A model generated the notes under the pieces. That model was not told where the DNA came from. It ran no database searches and was given only the letters and a program-made list of their open reading frames with translations. A program made the position numbers and the translations under genes. This document shows, piece after piece, positions 10,185 through 19,881 of a stretch of 64,000 nucleotides of DNA (its first letter is position 1; each line of letters begins with the position of its first letter). This DNA comes from Rosa chinensis. Its lineage: Eukaryota > Streptophyta > Magnoliopsida > Rosales > Rosaceae. The stretch spans positions 34,144,501 through 34,208,500 of the forward strand of contig NC_037090.1 in assembly GCF_002994745.2 (NCBI RefSeq), read 5' to 3'.

Positions 10185-11988
10185 GGGTTAAATACTGTTT
10201 ACTCCCTGAACTTTCAGGGAAAAAACAGTTCAGTCCCTCCCTTTTTAATTTCACACGTTTACTCCCTCATCTCTCAATTTTGGACCAATAGGTCTATTCC
10301 GTCCAATTTCTCAGTTAAGTCACTGATGTGGTTATCCTTTCCACGTCAAAATGTCTCATATACCCCTCAATTCTTTTTTTTTAATTAATTTATTTTTTTC
10401 CTTTCTCTCTCTCTCTTCCCTTCTGCTTTTCTCTCTCTCTTCTTCCTCTTCCACCACCGATCTCTCTCTCTTCCCTTAGAAACCAACTCGGGAAAAAGAA
10501 CAGGAGATGGAAGAAGACGAGTTTGCTAGAGTTACTAGGACTGCAAAGCTTTCGTCTTTGGATTTCGGGCCGAAAGAGCAATTCGGTTATCGTCTCAGGG
10601 AGAATCCCAAGAAGACTTGGAGGTTTGCCGATCACAAAGTCCCGAGTTTTCTGCTTTTCTCTCTATCTTCTTCCTCTTCCACCACCGATAGGATTGGGTG
10701 GATCCTAAACCACAACTCCATCCTCCACCTCCCCTCCCAACTTCTCCTTCAACTCCTTGTAAAGCTGAAACACCCCATCTGAATCCGAATTCCTCACACA
10801 CCCTACCATCAGAATATCAGATACCGCCTCGCCTCCGCGTCGACACCCAGATCGAGACCCATATCGATATTCTCCAGCGTTCTCCATGACTTTTTGGCAA
10901 GCCAAAGTAGACAATTTCTCCCCCTTGCCTCCTGCCTCGATACCCAGATCGAGACCCACACCGTCTCATCCGCTCAATCAGGTCACTTCTACCAGGTGTC
11001 GGTTGCATCTGCCTCGTCCCCGCTAGCCAGCTGGGATTTGCTTTCTCGTCTTGCCGGTTACATCTACGGCAGCATCTGTACCTTCATTCTCCACCGGAAC
11101 AGGGAAACTGCTCTTCTCTGCTTGATTCTTGCTTGGCAGCAGAGCTTCAAAGCCAAGACCATATACACCAATCTCTCCCATGTGTATTCGATTTGAGTGG
11201 TCAAGTTTTGGTCTTGGTTAGAAGTTTGGTTTTTTTTTTTTTATCAATTTTGGAATTAGAATTTTTGTTTGTTGATTTTGGAAGTTTAATTTGAAGGTTT
11301 TGTGATGGCCATTGGAGAAGTGGGGAATTAAGGTTTTGGGCGGCGGAGCAGTGGCATTGGTGATGGCGTGTGGATTGGGCATGGAGTTGTTTGGCCTGAG
11401 ATTGGGATTTGATGGTAATGGGGTTTTCAAAGAAGGTTTTGAGCAGGGTAATGCAGGGAGCTCATGGGTTGTTGATGGAATTGTTTTGGTTTTCTTTTCT
11501 TTTTGTATAATCGATCTGGGTTTAGAGAAGACTTGTTGCAGTTTTCCGGGTTGGGTTTTCCAGTGTGGGAATGATTATTGGTTTTGGGGTTTTGATTTTG
11601 GGGGCATGGTGGTGGCGGATGGAGTGGCGCGTGTAGAGGCTAGGGCGGCTTCTTCGAGGTCCTTGAGGCGGATGAAGAGATTACAAGTCTTCTGTGCCAT
11701 AAGAGGCTAAGGAAGACAATGAAGAGTACAACTCCGCCACCATCGAGCTCACCGAGGTGGGATCAGACCTAAAAAAAAAAAAAAAAAAGGGGAATTTGTT
11801 TATGGAGAGAGAGAAGAGAGGAAAAAGACATTTTTACCCTTGATTTAACGTCAAAATTGGACGGAGACTTAACGGATGGACCTATTGATCCAAAATTGAG
11901 AGATAAGGGAGTAAACGTGTGAAATTAAAAAGGGAGGGACTGAACTGTTTTTTCCTTGAAAGTTCTGGGAGTAAACAGTATTTAACCC
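10185..11988. mobile_element. Mutator-like element (possible Pack-MULE), 1.8 kb, 9-bp TSD
   Basis: Perfect 9-bp TSDs (ttattattt) sit at 10176-10184 and 11989-11997. The termini read GGGTTAAATACTG and its complement, and the TIRs run about 150 bp (10185-10340 against 11835-11988), which is a MULE signature. There is no transposase. The interior is GC-richer, with (CT)n near 10400, a short ORF at 10507-10782 and another at 11312-11710. The interior may be captured host DNA, but no parent gene was recognised. Confidence 0.85.
10507..10640 (+). pseudogene. Candidate captured exon inside the MULE, unrecognised
   Basis: An ATG-initiated segment begins MEEDEFARVTRTAKLSSL and continues with a basic FGYRLRENPKKTWRF stretch. 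It looks like a genuine N-terminal coding exon, with composition distinct from the TIRs, but then runs into low-complexity Ser-rich sequence. The parent family was not recognised. Treat as a possible transduplicated fragment. Confidence 0.35.
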
Positions 11989-11997
11989 TTATTATTT

Positions 11998-12581
11998 TCT
12001 TCAATTGAATATTTAGAATTTTTTGAAAATTATGAGGCGTGCAAAATAGAACTTTTCTTTTTTTGGACAGAAAAATACATAAAACTTCGAATTTAGTACT
12101 TTGTTGCTAAATATTAATATTGGGATTTTGTATATTAAAATGTTCCCCTCCCCCAAAGTTTCAAATTCTATCTCTTCACATGCAACATCGACAAGACACG
12201 ATGAGCCCTAACCAAACTCAACTAAGAGGTATTTTAATCAAGGTCCAATTTGCTACATCAATTTTCATTGTAATCCGGCCACTTTATTATTTTTAGTTGA
12301 GGTCCAACAACTTTTTTCGTTGTCTATTTTGCTCCTCAAGGTAAATATAGGACACAAATCAAAATCTCATAATTTGGGGACTTTGTTTTCAGTTTAAATA
12401 TTTAAATTTTGAATTTCAAATTTCTAAAATCTACTCAAGGAAATTATAATGAATAATATGGCAAATAAACCTATGTAAACATATCATATATACCTACATG
12501 AAAGGTCAATAAATTCTCAAACAATGTAATGTATCTATATTCTATATCATAGAGTCAAAAAAGAAAAAAAATAAGACAAAC
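11998..12581. other. Intergenic, nothing recognised
   Basis: AT-rich DNA between the 1.8 kb MULE and a truncated retroposon. No supportable feature. Confidence 0.3.
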
Positions 12582-12597
12582 AAAGTAGCATCTTTGA

Positions 12598-12957
12598 TCA
12601 AATGGACGTAACCTCCTAGTGGCAGGATGAAATTGAGTGTCGCCGGATTTATTCCGTGCGGCAACAAGTGGGAAAACTGTGCTATTTATAATGATGGTTC
12701 TTCGTGATAGAGTTATCTTTTCAGTATGTCACCGCAATATCAAAGCAAATGGAGTAGCTATTCGTGCACTCTTTGCTAATTGGTGCTTGTTACAATACAT
12801 AGATTTTGTGGAGAGTCTTGGTATTATTTCAGGATGTTCTCTATATACTTATTGTAATATGGGGTTCATACTCTACGTTCCCCCCTTGTATTATGCAATT
12901 TCATTAATCAACACTTGAGAGCAGCTGCACCAGCCACCCTTTAAAAAAAAAAAAAAA
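12598..12957 (+). mobile_element. 5'-truncated copy of the poly-A retroposon
   Basis: It is homologous to the 3' third of the elements at 8916 and 13160, ends in an A-tract (12943-12957), and is flanked by aaagtagcatctttga (12582-12597) and aaagtagcttcgttga (12958-12973), 14/16 identical. The 5' truncation is typical of LINE-mediated integration. Confidence 0.75.
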
Positions 12958-13159
12958 AAAGTAGCTTCGTTGACATAGCAATACTTTGAGATATAGTAAT
13001 AGACTAGTCTATGGTTGAGTTTTTATATTATTCCTACTTAATATGTAGGGAAAAATAAATTAATACTACTCTACCTTTGTAATACGTATGAAAAGTGCAA
13101 TCTTTTATGCACAAGGTAATGAAAAAAGAGCAAGGTAGTTTAAACATGGTTCCTAATAA

Positions 13160-14423
13160 GTTTCATCAGAAACGCGCTCCACGCGCTAGAAAAAAAAACC
13201 CTTGTCACTCTTCTTACTTGTGCTCGTCTAGCTGCGCCGCGCCGCTGGTGCAGGCTTTTGGCCTCGGTGGAGGGCGTCATGTGCTGCCGGACGGGATGTT
13301 GGCATTGGTGTTTGATCTGTTGATTGGCGATTGGGGCTGAGTTGGTTCTTTCTACCTCGATATCAGTAGGAGGCGGTGGCTGCACAGGAATTGGGATCGC
13401 GGCATATGGTGGAGACCGGTTGTGTAGCTGGAGTTCACACCTAATCTAGTTTGTGGGTCTGTGGTTGGATCAGATCAGATCTTGTCGTGAATCCATTGGA
13501 GATTGGGGATGAACTAAAATTGGATCTTGCAGCAGAGGGTGATGGAGGAGGACGGCGCGGTTCTGGGTTGGTTTGCCATCCTGGAATTAGAATGCCAAGG
13601 GGTAGGGCAGTGCTGGTAGGGGTAATCTGCTAGTGCTCTATCAACGAAGGTTGTTCGATGGCGGTCAGGGTCGTAGAACGGCAGCGCGACTGTTGTGGCG
13701 GAGGGCTGGAGGTGTTCGAGCTGCTTGGGCAGAAGATGTCTTAGGCTGGGATCCTGTTTTGGACCCTTCTGGCCCTAGTTCGCTGGTGGGCTATGTTGGG
13801 CCTGGGGTACTTCTCCAGGTGGAAGAGGGTTTGTTTTTTATTTTAAAATATTTAGTTGTTTGGCTTTCATAGTAGTAGTTGTTTTAATAAGTTACTACCA
13901 TTTTTTGGTAGAACGCAGTGGGCTTGGTCTAGGTGTTTGCACCTTGTGTGTCTTGTCTGCTCTAGATAGGTGGCGAGTTCCTTACTTTGGCAAATGGTCG
14001 CAACCTCGTAGTTGCAGCAATGTGTCTGCTCTAGGTAGGCGGCGAGTTCCTTGCTTGGTCAAATGGTCCTTGCCTCCTAGTGGCAGGGTGAAACTAAGTG
14101 TTGTCGGATTTTTCTTTCGGCGGCAACATCGTAGGAAAGCTGTGAAATTGGTAATTATGCTACATTGTAATCGGGTTACATATCGAGTTATCTTTCCGTT
14201 ATGTCAAAGCAAATGGAGTAACCAGTCGAGCACTCTTTGCTAGTTGGTGCTTGTTAGAATACATGTACTTTGTAGAGATTCCTGATATTATTTCAAGACA
14301 TACTCTAGATGTTTATTGTAATTAGGGTTTTAGGCTCTATGTCTTCCCCTTGTATTCGACATTTTCATTAATCAAGGCTTGAGAGCAGCCGCACCAGGTC
14401 TTTATTTAAAAAAAAAAAAAAAA
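13160..14423 (+). mobile_element. Non-autonomous poly-A retroposon with 18-bp TSD
   Basis: Flanks are aaacatggttcctaataa (13142-13159) and aaacatggttcccaataa (14424-14441), one mismatch, with an A-tail at 14408-14423. The 3' half (from about 13910) matches the element at 8916, including the duplicated 'taggtggcgagttccttgc' segment (about 13966 and 14035). The 5' half is a different GC-rich sequence, so the two copies share a tail but not a body. ORFs at 13451-13872 are short and unrecognised. Confidence 0.78.
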
Positions 14424-14538
14424 AAACATGGTTCCCAATAAAAAGGTAGGAAAAAAAAAAGAATCATTGTAGCTTGCCTTTCCCCTTAAGAAATTACCTT
14501 TATACAAGATCAAAATTGTAAACATATCTATGCACAAG

Positions 14539-15942
14539 TCTTTTTTTTTTTTTTTTTTTTGAATAAGGGAATTATCTTCATATAATAGAAAGACTCAAAG
14601 AGTCGGTTACAATCGTATTGTAATTCATCCAGAAAAGTTCTAGGAGTATTAACAAATGATTTGAAATTTGTGCTAGCCTCAAGCCAAAGTGGCCATTACA
14701 TACCCTTCTGCTATCATCTAAGGCTAAGACAAGAAGATGTGGTAGTACTCACGGTGGTACATAGAGATAGGTCAACTCATTGAACAACCAGTGCTCCGCC
14801 AATACTAAATAGCTTGAATCCTCTCTTAGTACTATTCCAGAAGATTTGCTAGTACCAAAAATATTTAGGTAAACATATTTTGCTGGATCAAAACCACCAG
14901 GATCCCATATTCAAAATCTTAGAGAATAGGAATCCATCAGATTGACCCATGAAAGAGCCCAGGTCTAGCTTTGAGTCCATCGTTGAGCCTACCTCCAGGC
15001 CCTTAGCCATGGCCTCCCACTCTCTTTGGGCTCCCAATTTGATATGGGCCCCATAAGTGATTTTGGCACCCAACAAGAACTGGGCACCACTGCCTTTCCG
15101 TCACCGGCGTTTGTCCCGGTCACGACCACCATTGCCGTCGTGTAATGCACGCGACTAGTAGACCTCTCCGACGAGCTTACAGATCGACATCTTGAGACCA
15201 TCTTCTTTTGTAGCAGATCGAAATGCCAGTCATCGGAAGAGGTTATTCGCTGATCTGCCCTTCTGTGCAGCATCACAATCGTCAGGATATTGTTCACTTG
15301 GGAAGTAGCCTTTCCGGTCGTCAACATCTGAGATTGGAGCTCCTCTCTGGCAGGATCCACTTTCCAGACCATCACCAACATCCTCACCTTCATTCGACCA
15401 ATAGATCGGTGATCAATGATGCTCTCCAAAACAGCCATAGATAGGGGCTCCGATCGGATCGTCACTCCAACTCGGCGGTTGGCCTTCATCTTCACACCAC
15501 GGGGTGCTTTGGTCAGCGCCATCCCCTCTGCAGGGTTCGCCACCACTCTTCTCCAAGTACAAAGGCCATGCTTTTACCCCGATCAAATCGCCTGTATCTA
15601 CTCCTTCAGTAGCTTCCTGCCTGGCCGGGATCAAATTCGATCTTCCGCCATCTTGCTGGAGAGACCAGCAGCTGTACCCCCGTACTTTGCTCCGAACTCA
15701 TTTTGATAATTCTCAATGGAGAGAATAATCGAATGAAAATTCGTCGAACAAAGTCGGAGTTGGATTGCCGCGATGAGGCAGCGAGGGGCAGAGAGGGTCG
15801 ATCTGCTTGGTGTTGGCGTTGTGCACCATTGATAGAGCCCCCGGCCATGGTGGCTAGGGTTTAGCAAAGATAGAGAGAGGCAGAGAGCCATTTTGTTGAC
15901 TGACAATTGTTCAAGCTTACGAAATATGAACTTGTACCTCAC
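14539..15942 (-). mobile_element. Antisense poly-A retroposon (LINE-like), 14-bp perfect TSD
   Basis: Perfect TSDs tatctatgcacaag lie at 14525-14538 and 15943-15956, and a T-tract at 14541-14560 is the poly-A tail on the opposite strand. The 3' end reads as a LINE-type tail. On the minus strand the 5' region contains pyrimidine-rich leader, 'aaccctagccaccatggcc' and short overlapping ORFs (15848-15606 and 15546-14989). No RT, endonuclease or other known domain was recognised. Probably a LINE ORF1-region derivative or a non-autonomous family moved in trans. Confidence 0.75.
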
Positions 15943-16352
15943 TATCTATGCACAAGGTAATGAAAAAAGATCAACTTAGTTTTAACATTGTTCCTAATCA
16001 AAAGGTATGGAAAAAAAAAGAACCATAACAACTTGCCTTTCCCTTAAGATATGAAAAATGCATCTCCCTTTCCAAAATATCTCTCCTTTATACGATTTAT
16101 CTTAAGGTGAAAAGGTAGATATGCACAATGTAGAATATTACCTCTTTAGATGGATCAAAACCTTCTTATGAATACCCATATGAAATATCTATTTGATTGT
16201 ATAATGAAGTTGAACAACATGACAATTCTATAATGAATGTGTAAAAACAAGAGGAAAGTGATGAAAATAAAGAAGAAGAAAAGAGACAAGATATATATAG
16301 GGTGTAGAAAAAGAGAAGTTTTATATACACATCCCTATTTACTAGATACACA

Positions 16353-16398
<46 letters not shown>

Positions 16399-16839
16399 CA
16401 TCATCTTCCTTAAACTTCCTCTTTTGCCCTTCTTTCTTATTAGGAATTTTTTTTACACATATCTATTTCCTTATGTTTTTATCCAATTTTCCTTTTAAAC
16501 TTCATCTTTTAAATTAAGGGGAAATGATCATTTACCCAATTTCAGCTTAAAAATTGCCCACTTGCTCCACTAATAGTTTTTTAACTCCATTTACCCAAAA
16601 CACTCTAAGAGATTATTTCCCTAATACCCAATTAATTCTTTTTTATTCTTTTTATTTATTTTTGGGACTTTTTTGCCCTCTCCTTCTTTCTCACTTAGAG
16701 AGAGAAGTCATCCTCCACCTTGTTGTGCTCCGGTGACCAGTGGCCGTCTGCGGTCTTCGGCGTCCAGTGACAGGAATCCGACAACCAGTTACCGGAATCC
16801 CGAATCCGACTGCCGAAATGGTAACCAGATTCCAGCATC

Positions 16840-17100
16840 TGATTTTATTACCCCCCAATAATACTTAGTAATCATATTATTGCCCCCCAATAATCATATT
16901 ATTGCTCCCCAATAAACTTGTTATTGGGATCAATAATTAGTGAAAAATGAAGATGTTTTGAATTTTGAAAGCTTTCGGAGGTTTATCCAAATAAATAATT
17001 TTATTATTGCCCCCCAATAATCTTATTATTGCCCCAATAAACATTTTATTGCCCCTCAGTAATCTTATTATTGCCCACCAATAATCATATTATTGCCCTC
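16840..17100. repeat. Near-palindromic minisatellite in MULE copy 1
   Basis: Several copies of a roughly 22-bp unit 'attattgccccccaataatc' are arranged in two clusters (16840-16925 and 16998-17100). Each unit is close to an inverted repeat: TTATTG, C-run, CAATAA. The same array occurs in the other two family copies (46420-46650; inverted at about 61060-61245). Confidence 0.8.
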
Positions 17101-17709
17101 AAGTGAATTGCATAAACTCCCAAAATCAAAAAGAATACACTACAGATACAATTGATCAATTTATATGTTTAATTGTACACGTTCACTTTTTTTTTTCCTT
17201 CCTCATTCTCGGAGCTCAAAGTATATATAAAAAAAAAAAAAGTGCTCTGGGCACCCATCGGATTGTGAGGCCAGCTGGTTTTTTCGCCGGTGCTTCCCCG
17301 GAGGCAGATTGGAGGTCGTGTCTGGATTGGGAGGCGGAAGATGTGACCGGGGGTTGGAGAATTAGCCGGTGATTGGCTTATCTCAAGCTGGGATACTAGA
17401 GTCGGGTCGTGTTCGTCTTTCTCGGTTGGAAGGAGTGGTCGGGGCGTGGTTGTGTAAGGGAAGCGGAGTCGAATTGGGCTGGGATTGAAATCGGATCCCC
17501 GTTGGGTCTGAGTTGTGGCAATGGGCGTTGGATCGGTGGTTTGGGTGACGGCGGCGCTCAGAGGTTCAATTCGGATCCGGATGCAGTGCTCCGATCTTGG
17601 GGCTAGCTTGGGGTGGGATCCATGACGGTTGAGATTGTCTCTGATGGCTGCGGAGACTTGATGGATGTGTTGGCCCGAAGCCGGTGGTGGAGCGCTGGAG
17701 CTGCCATGG

Positions 17710-17726
17710 CAGAGAGAGAGAGAGAG

Positions 17727-17768
<42 letters not shown>
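17710..17768 (+). repeat. Compound (GA)n(TA)n microsatellite
   Basis: A GA run at 17710-17730 continues directly into an AT run to 17768, just inside the right TIR of MULE copy 1. Read directly from the sequence. Confidence 0.95.
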
Positions 17769-17771
<3 letters not shown>

Positions 17772-18477
17772 TGTAATTTATAAATTAAAATGAGGGCAAT
17801 ACTGTCAAACACCGTTAGATTGGGTAAATGGGGTTAAAAAACTCTTGCTGGAGTAAGTGGGCAATTTTTAGACTAAAATTGGGTAAGTGGTTACGGCCCC
17901 TTGAATCAATTCATTAAATTGACCACCATCCACCTCATCCTCGCATTACCTCTACCATACCACCCACCGCCAGTTGTTCACATTGTTGAATGTAAATTGG
18001 ATGGAATAGAGTCCATCTCTAGGTTTCAATCTTCATAGATACATCTCTGGGTTAATTTTGATCCACACATAAATAGAGAATAATACAACAATTGGATTGA
18101 TATGTTTGATAGATCATTAAACAAATGCTGACAACAACAAGTATCTCCTCAATTCCTCACTCTATTAATTGTGTTTGTATGATAATTTGATATAGTTGTG
18201 AAGGTCAATTGTATATTTGCTCCTTTAACTTCACTCCAGAACCTTTGCGTTTTCACCTTCTTTGAAACTAGAAGAACATGTAGTGAGTGATGGCCGTACA
18301 TGGAAGGTCATATAATAGTATCAGGTTTTCAGTATCAAGTAATTAGATATGTGTAAATAAATTTTTCCAAATAAAAAAAGGGTAGAAGAGGAAGTTTGAA
18401 GAAGAACATGGACAAAAAAAATTTGGGGTGTGTATCTAGTAAATAGGGATGTGGACATAAAACTTCTCATAGAAAAA

Positions 18478-18960
18478 TGATGGTAAGGTATGATCATTTT
18501 ATTTAAGTTATAATTTTTTTTAATGACGATGCATCAATTAAGGGTTTTGTTATGTTGATGACATATTATAATTGGTATGGTAATACCAAGTTAACTGAAA
18601 AACAGCATTAACTCTCAATTAATTGACTCATAAATTATTGATTGTTTTGAGTAATATTGTTATGGGTAAATTCGGTATATAGAAAAGTAGAAGTTGACTT
18701 ATCATGCTAATATAAGATAGTAAGCTGATATGGATACCTAGTCACTGAACTACAATTAACAAAAAATTTCATCCGAATTACATTCAAAATAGGTCATAAT
18801 TTTTTTAACTTAAAACTAATCAACTCTTTTTCTCTTCTGTACATGCACATGCATAAAATTTCAGTACTAGCTTCAAGAAAAAAAGCCATTAATGAAAGGG
18901 AGCGGTAGAGGCGGGGACGGTAGAGAGCAGCGAGAGGAGTAAATTCACATCTGTTCTCAA
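18478..18960. other. Intergenic upstream of LACS1, nothing recognised
   Basis: AT-rich sequence following the nested MULEs. It presumably includes distal promoter of the LACS gene. No defined element was seen. Confidence 0.3.
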
Positions 18961-19061
18961 AGGTTGGTGTCCATAGTAATAAATACATGGACCCTATCCT
19001 TCCTACCTTATTCTTTTTTTTTCTTTTTTGTTGAAAGGCTTCCCACTGTTCTTTCAACTAA

Positions 19062-19881
19062 CTATTTAAGAACACTTGTTCCTCATAATAAATATTTCAG
19101 TGTACTTTCTGCACTAACATTTAGCATTGGGATTGTTATCTCATCACTTCCAGACCCCCTTTCCCTTCGTAAGCGCTCTCTCTCTCTCTCTCTCAAGTTC
19201 CCTCGGTTCAAATGAATTAGTATATTTGGGCGTGCGAATATATTTATATGTATATAATATATATATATAGGCATATACTATTTGTTTCACTCTGTGATTT
19301 ACGTTATTATATAGTTAGGGATTTGAATATAGTTCTATAGTTAGGGATTTGAATATAGTTCTGCTTCATATGTACTGGGTTTAGAAGGTTTTTCAAATCT
19401 GAAGTGCTTTTAAATATGTACTGTCAAATTAACGTGGTTGGTTGTTTGTATATATGTCAACCGCCTTCTTTTTATGTTGATTTGTTTGTTTTAGTGGCGT
19501 CACTCTGATCGATTTGGGGTTCTCCATTGCTACAATAGTAATTAGTGTGTGGTAGTTAGAGCACTAAATATTGCACCCTTGTTATTGGGTGAAACCGTGA
19601 AAGTTAGCTAGTCATCATCTTTGGCTTCCCAGTACATCCGCCTCATTCTGAATACTCATAACCATGATTTGGAGTTACAATAATCTTTTTGTGTGTTCAA
19701 TAATTTTTAAATACCAGCTTTCAATTTAATTATTTGGTGAAGAACATAACCATGATTGTACATCCGGGGAATCAATTAAGTATTAACCATGTCAATCTTC
19801 ATTAATTTTGTCTGCCTTTCCACCTGAAACATGTACTTGCATGATATATGCAGGTTTAATTGAAGAAACAATTAAACAAGA
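19062..19881 (+). promoter_or_regulatory. Probable LACS1 promoter/5' UTR with a leader intron
   Basis: A TATA-like tatttaag (19063-19070) is followed about 110 bases later by a pyrimidine tract ending in (CT)n (19176-19194), a common plant 5' UTR feature. A good acceptor (pyrimidines then 'atatatgcag') ends at 19853, and 28 bases of leader precede the start codon at 19882. So a 5' UTR intron of roughly 600 bases is likely, with its donor somewhere near 19200-19215. This is inference from sequence; no transcript evidence. Confidence 0.4.

Larger units (their letters stand above)
13104..16120. repeat. Old tandem duplication (~180 bp) split by two retroposons
   Basis: Unit A is 13120-13159 joined to 14442-14538; unit B is 15950-16120. 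Both contain 'atgcacaaggtaatgaaaaaag', then 'ggttcctaataa'-like sequence, a short A-run, and 'cttgcctttcccttaag'. Unit A is interrupted by the retroposon 13160-14423, and the antisense retroposon 14539-15942 inserted at the A/B junction. Confidence 0.65.
16518..17900 (+). mobile_element. MULE family copy 1 (GGGGAAATGATCATTTACCC type), nested
   Basis: Termini are GGGGAAATGATCATTTACCC on the left and the complement of GGGGCCGTAACCACTTACCC on the right, with TIRs of about 85 bp. Flanking 9-mers ttaaattaa (16509-16517) and ttgaatcaa (17901-17909) match 7/9. Related copies occur at 46090-53305 and 60170-61538. The left half holds a pyrimidine-rich tract, a 'ccggtgacc' segment and an AATAAT/CCCCCC minisatellite. 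The right half (about 17240-17700) is GC-rich and unrecognised, possibly captured DNA. No transposase is present. Confidence 0.8.
16313..18468. mobile_element. Outer MULE-like MITE split by another MULE
   Basis: TIRs of about 130 bp start GAGAAGTTTTAT, include the shared 'catccctatttactag' segment and run inward through 'aaacttcctctt'. Flanking 9-mers gtagaaaaa (16304-16312) and atagaaaaa (18469-18477) match 8/9. The element's own sequence is 16313-16517 plus 17901-18468; the remainder is a nested insertion. A (TA)n microsatellite at 16355-16395 lies in the left arm. Confidence 0.75.

Noticed and set aside
15223..15942. Several overlapping ORFs on both strands
   Set aside because: They all lie in a GC-rich antisense retroposon with clear TSDs and match no known protein; kept only as part of the element.
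16840..17100. CRISPR-like array from regularly repeated units
   Set aside because: Units are AT-rich minisatellite copies without unique spacers, in a plant transposon.
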